Origin: Nitrospinota bacterium | Lineage (GTDB): Bacteria; UBA8248 | DNA: 32,402 nucleotides | Assembly: GCA_028820795.1 (NCBI GenBank) | Contig: JAPPHK010000025.1 | Location: 1 to 32,402 of the forward strand | Direction: 5' to 3' | In this document: piece by piece, positions 31,209-32,402 of the stretch | How positions within the stretch are numbered: the first letter of the stretch is position 1 | How the letters are laid out: every line of letters starts with the position of its first letter | The notes under the pieces: generated by a model | The model's input: only the letters and a program-made list of their open reading frames with translations | Databases searched by the model: none | What the model was told of the DNA's origin: nothing | Position numbers and translations under genes: made by a program

Positions 31209-31627
31209 GTTTTCGAGCCGGGGACCATCACCACCGCTTCGATTTCCACGATGTCGTCCTGGTTCAACCGGCTCACCTCCACAATGGTGCGGGTGGGCAG
31301 GTTCGGGCCGAAGTATTCCTCATACAGCCGGTTGATGACCGGGCGGTGGGCATCCATATCGCTCACATATACGACGGTGGAAACGAAGGTAGCCAGCGAC
31401 CCGCCCGCAGCCTCCGCAATGGCTTTCAGGTTCTCGAATGTCCTTCTGGCGCGCGCCTCGATGGTTCTCTCTACGAGTTCCCCCGAATCGGGGTCGATGC
31501 CGCGCTGGCCGGCGATGAACAAAAGGTTCCCCACACGGCGCGCCTGAACGAAAGGGCCGGTGGGTGAAGGGGCCTGGTTTGTCTGAATGGTTTGAGGCGA
31601 CTCCAAGGCGTCCCCCCGGTTGAACAT
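31205..31627 (-). CDS. RidA/YjgF-family protein
   Basis: This 140-residue Rid-family member (2-iminobutanoate/2-iminopropanoate deaminase type) hydrolyses reactive enamine/imine intermediates released by PLP enzymes. Features are APSPTGPFVQARRVGNLLFIAGQRGIDP (about 17-45), TFENLKAIAEAAGGSL and VVYVSDMDAHRPVIN. The signature near the C-terminus is RTIVEVSRLNQDDIVEIEAVV, which contains the conserved Arg. ATG 31627 is the reasonable start by similarity, though the frame extends to 31723 and the ribosome-binding site is poor. The protein would act in the cytoplasm. It is 44 bases downstream of the unknown small gene on the same strand. Confidence 0.9.
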   Translation of the reverse strand: MFNRGDALESPQTIQTNQAPSPTGPFVQARRVGNLLFIAGQRGIDPDSGELVERTIEARARRTFENLKAIAEAAGGSLATFVSTVVYVSDMDAHRPVINRLYEEYFGPNLPTRTIVEVSRLNQDDIVEIEAVVMVPGSKT

Positions 31628-31671
31628 CAGGGAATAGTCTACCCCATTGGATTTTCTACTGTGTGGCGGCG

Positions 31672-31962
31672 CTATTTTTTCTTGCCTTTTGGCAATTCCG
31701 CCGGAAAAGCGATCTTGAGCCACTGCTGCGTCAATATGGTCGCAGCGTTCTCGTCTTTTCCGGGAATGAACGCGATAGGTTCTTTGGGCTGAGCGCCATC
31801 CTGTTCGAGCATAAAAACATCGACGCCGAACCCAAACAGATCATGTTCGCGAACTTCGAGGTTGTATTTCACTCCATTGTTCGTCAGCTGGTTCATCCGG
31901 GACTGTCCTTTCAAGCTCACTGGCGAAAATTCAACGATGAAGGTTTCAACTCCTGCTATCAT
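31672..31962 (-). CDS. Small protein of unknown function
   Basis: This 96-residue protein (ATG 31962) belongs to no family I recognise. It has beta-like segments (GVETFIVEFSPVSL, VKYNLEVREHDL), a short acidic stretch and a basic end (ELPKGKKK). The frame stays open to 32229, but that part runs through the repeat region and is probably not translated. A second possible start (Met23, MNQLTNNG) has AAAGGAC nearby. It likely shares a transcript with the RidA gene. Confidence 0.6.
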   Translation of the reverse strand: MIAGVETFIVEFSPVSLKGQSRMNQLTNNGVKYNLEVREHDLFGFGVDVFMLEQDGAQPKEPIAFIPGKDENAATILTQQWLKIAFPAELPKGKKK

Positions 31963-32019
31963 AGCCGATGGCTTGAGCCTCCGTAAAGTTTGGAGGCGGT
32001 CTCGAACGCATCCCTCCTT

Positions 32020-32181
32020 GGGGTTGTTGAAAAATTTCCTCTGCGGAGGGGGATTAGGGGGGTTGTAGGGGACGCATATATGCGTCCCGGCCTTTTTTCG
32101 CCACCCGTCATGGGCCGCATATATGCGGCCCCTACAAAAACCATCGCACCCACACCGCTTCAGGGGTTTTTCAACAACCCC
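32020..32181. repeat. MITE-like palindromic element
   Basis: The 162-base stretch has perfect 15-base terminal inverted repeats, GGGGTTGTTGAAAAA (32020-32034) and TTTTTCAACAACCCC (32167-32181). Within it are TTGTAGGGG (32063-32071) against CCCCTACAA (32129-32137) and two palindromes, GACGCATATATGCGTC (32071-32086) and GGGCCGCATATATGCGGCCC (32112-32131). It has no transposase. The same terminal repeat occurs at 117-131. A short palindromic element of this kind may be mobilised by a transposase elsewhere. Confidence 0.75.
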
Positions 32182-32402
32182 TTGACAGGGGGGGTAGGGG
32201 GGGTTGCCTTTACGGGGTTGCCTTCTCAAGGGGGTTGGCTTCCTCGCCGACTCAGGATTCCGTCGAACCCTCCCTCCCCGGTCGGCTCCGACACCGGAAT
32301 GACGAGCAAAGGTGAAGGTCGAATCCGATTGATGAATGAGGGTTCGACCAAGCGAAGCGAGGCTTTTTCAACAGCCCCGTTCTTGACCCTGTTTGGGGCC
32401 TA
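32182..32402. repeat. Degenerate repeat-rich right end
   Basis: This is tandem-like G-rich text (GGGGTTGCCTT motifs, CAAGGGGGTTGG). The degenerate copy of the CCGGTCGGNTCCGACNCCGGAATGACG family also seen at 130-165 follows. Next comes TTTTTCAACAGCCCC (about 32365-32379), a one-base variant of the terminal repeat. No gene is visible. Confidence 0.55.

Overview
The window looks like a piece of the chromosome of an uncultivated Gram-negative bacterium. Base composition is mid-50s percent GC by eye and coding is dense on both strands. It carries hopanoid/squalene genes (HpnC, HpnD, HpnE), a lipoprotein signal peptide and MITE-like intergenic repeats at both ends. In-frame UGA codons that look like selenocysteine (Sec) recur. 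The combination suits a Desulfobacterota-, Nitrospinota- or Tectomicrobia-like lineage, but nothing here fixes the taxonomy. No tRNA, rRNA, CRISPR, phage or insertion sequence was recognised.

Layout. 1-750 is non-coding and repeat-bearing. 751-1113 is a half-size TauE/SafE permease. 1248-2434 (minus) is a three-gene redox block: a DsbA-like protein with Sec at its active site, a DUF971 protein and a 46-residue ORF with a CPTU motif. 2545-7414 is a siroheme/sulfite (nitrite) reductase cluster: DUF4202 diverges from cobA, a siroheme reductase, a CbiX/SirB chelatase and an ATP-grasp enzyme, across a promoter with two palindromes. 7465-9534 holds an EamA permease with a probably leaderless mRNA and a STAS + GPP34 (GOLPH3-like) pair. 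9666-15046 (minus) is a catabolic-looking run: three tandem acetamidase/formamidase paralogues, two cupins, a Gfo/Idh oxidoreductase and a MaoC dehydratase. 15214-22745 holds a sirtuin, a lipoprotein with Ca-binding type repeats, ilvD, a phosphatase-like protein with Sec in its P-loop, a SirB1-type protein, a ThDP enzyme and a cold-shock protein. 22780-27108 (minus) is DUF3891, a Nudix-HpnC-HpnD triple fusion and HpnE. 27338-31962 holds a homoserine O-acetyltransferase with a C-terminal NIL (methionine-sensing type) domain, a second Sec DsbA-like protein (UPFC), a PYROXD2/CrtI-like oxidoreductase, a RidA protein and a small unknown gene. The right end is a palindromic MITE-like repeat.

The most interesting signal is four in-frame UGA codons, each where a redox or catalytic Cys is expected (UPYA, CPTU, HUKGLGR, UPFC). 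Each is followed by a short hairpin of the bacterial SECIS kind, while TGA is also used as an ordinary stop in neighbouring genes. Standard gene calling would truncate all four. The Sec-containing DUF442-like phosphatase and the CPTU mini-protein are the least familiar. Two domain fusions also stand out: Nudix-HpnC-HpnD and MetX-NIL.
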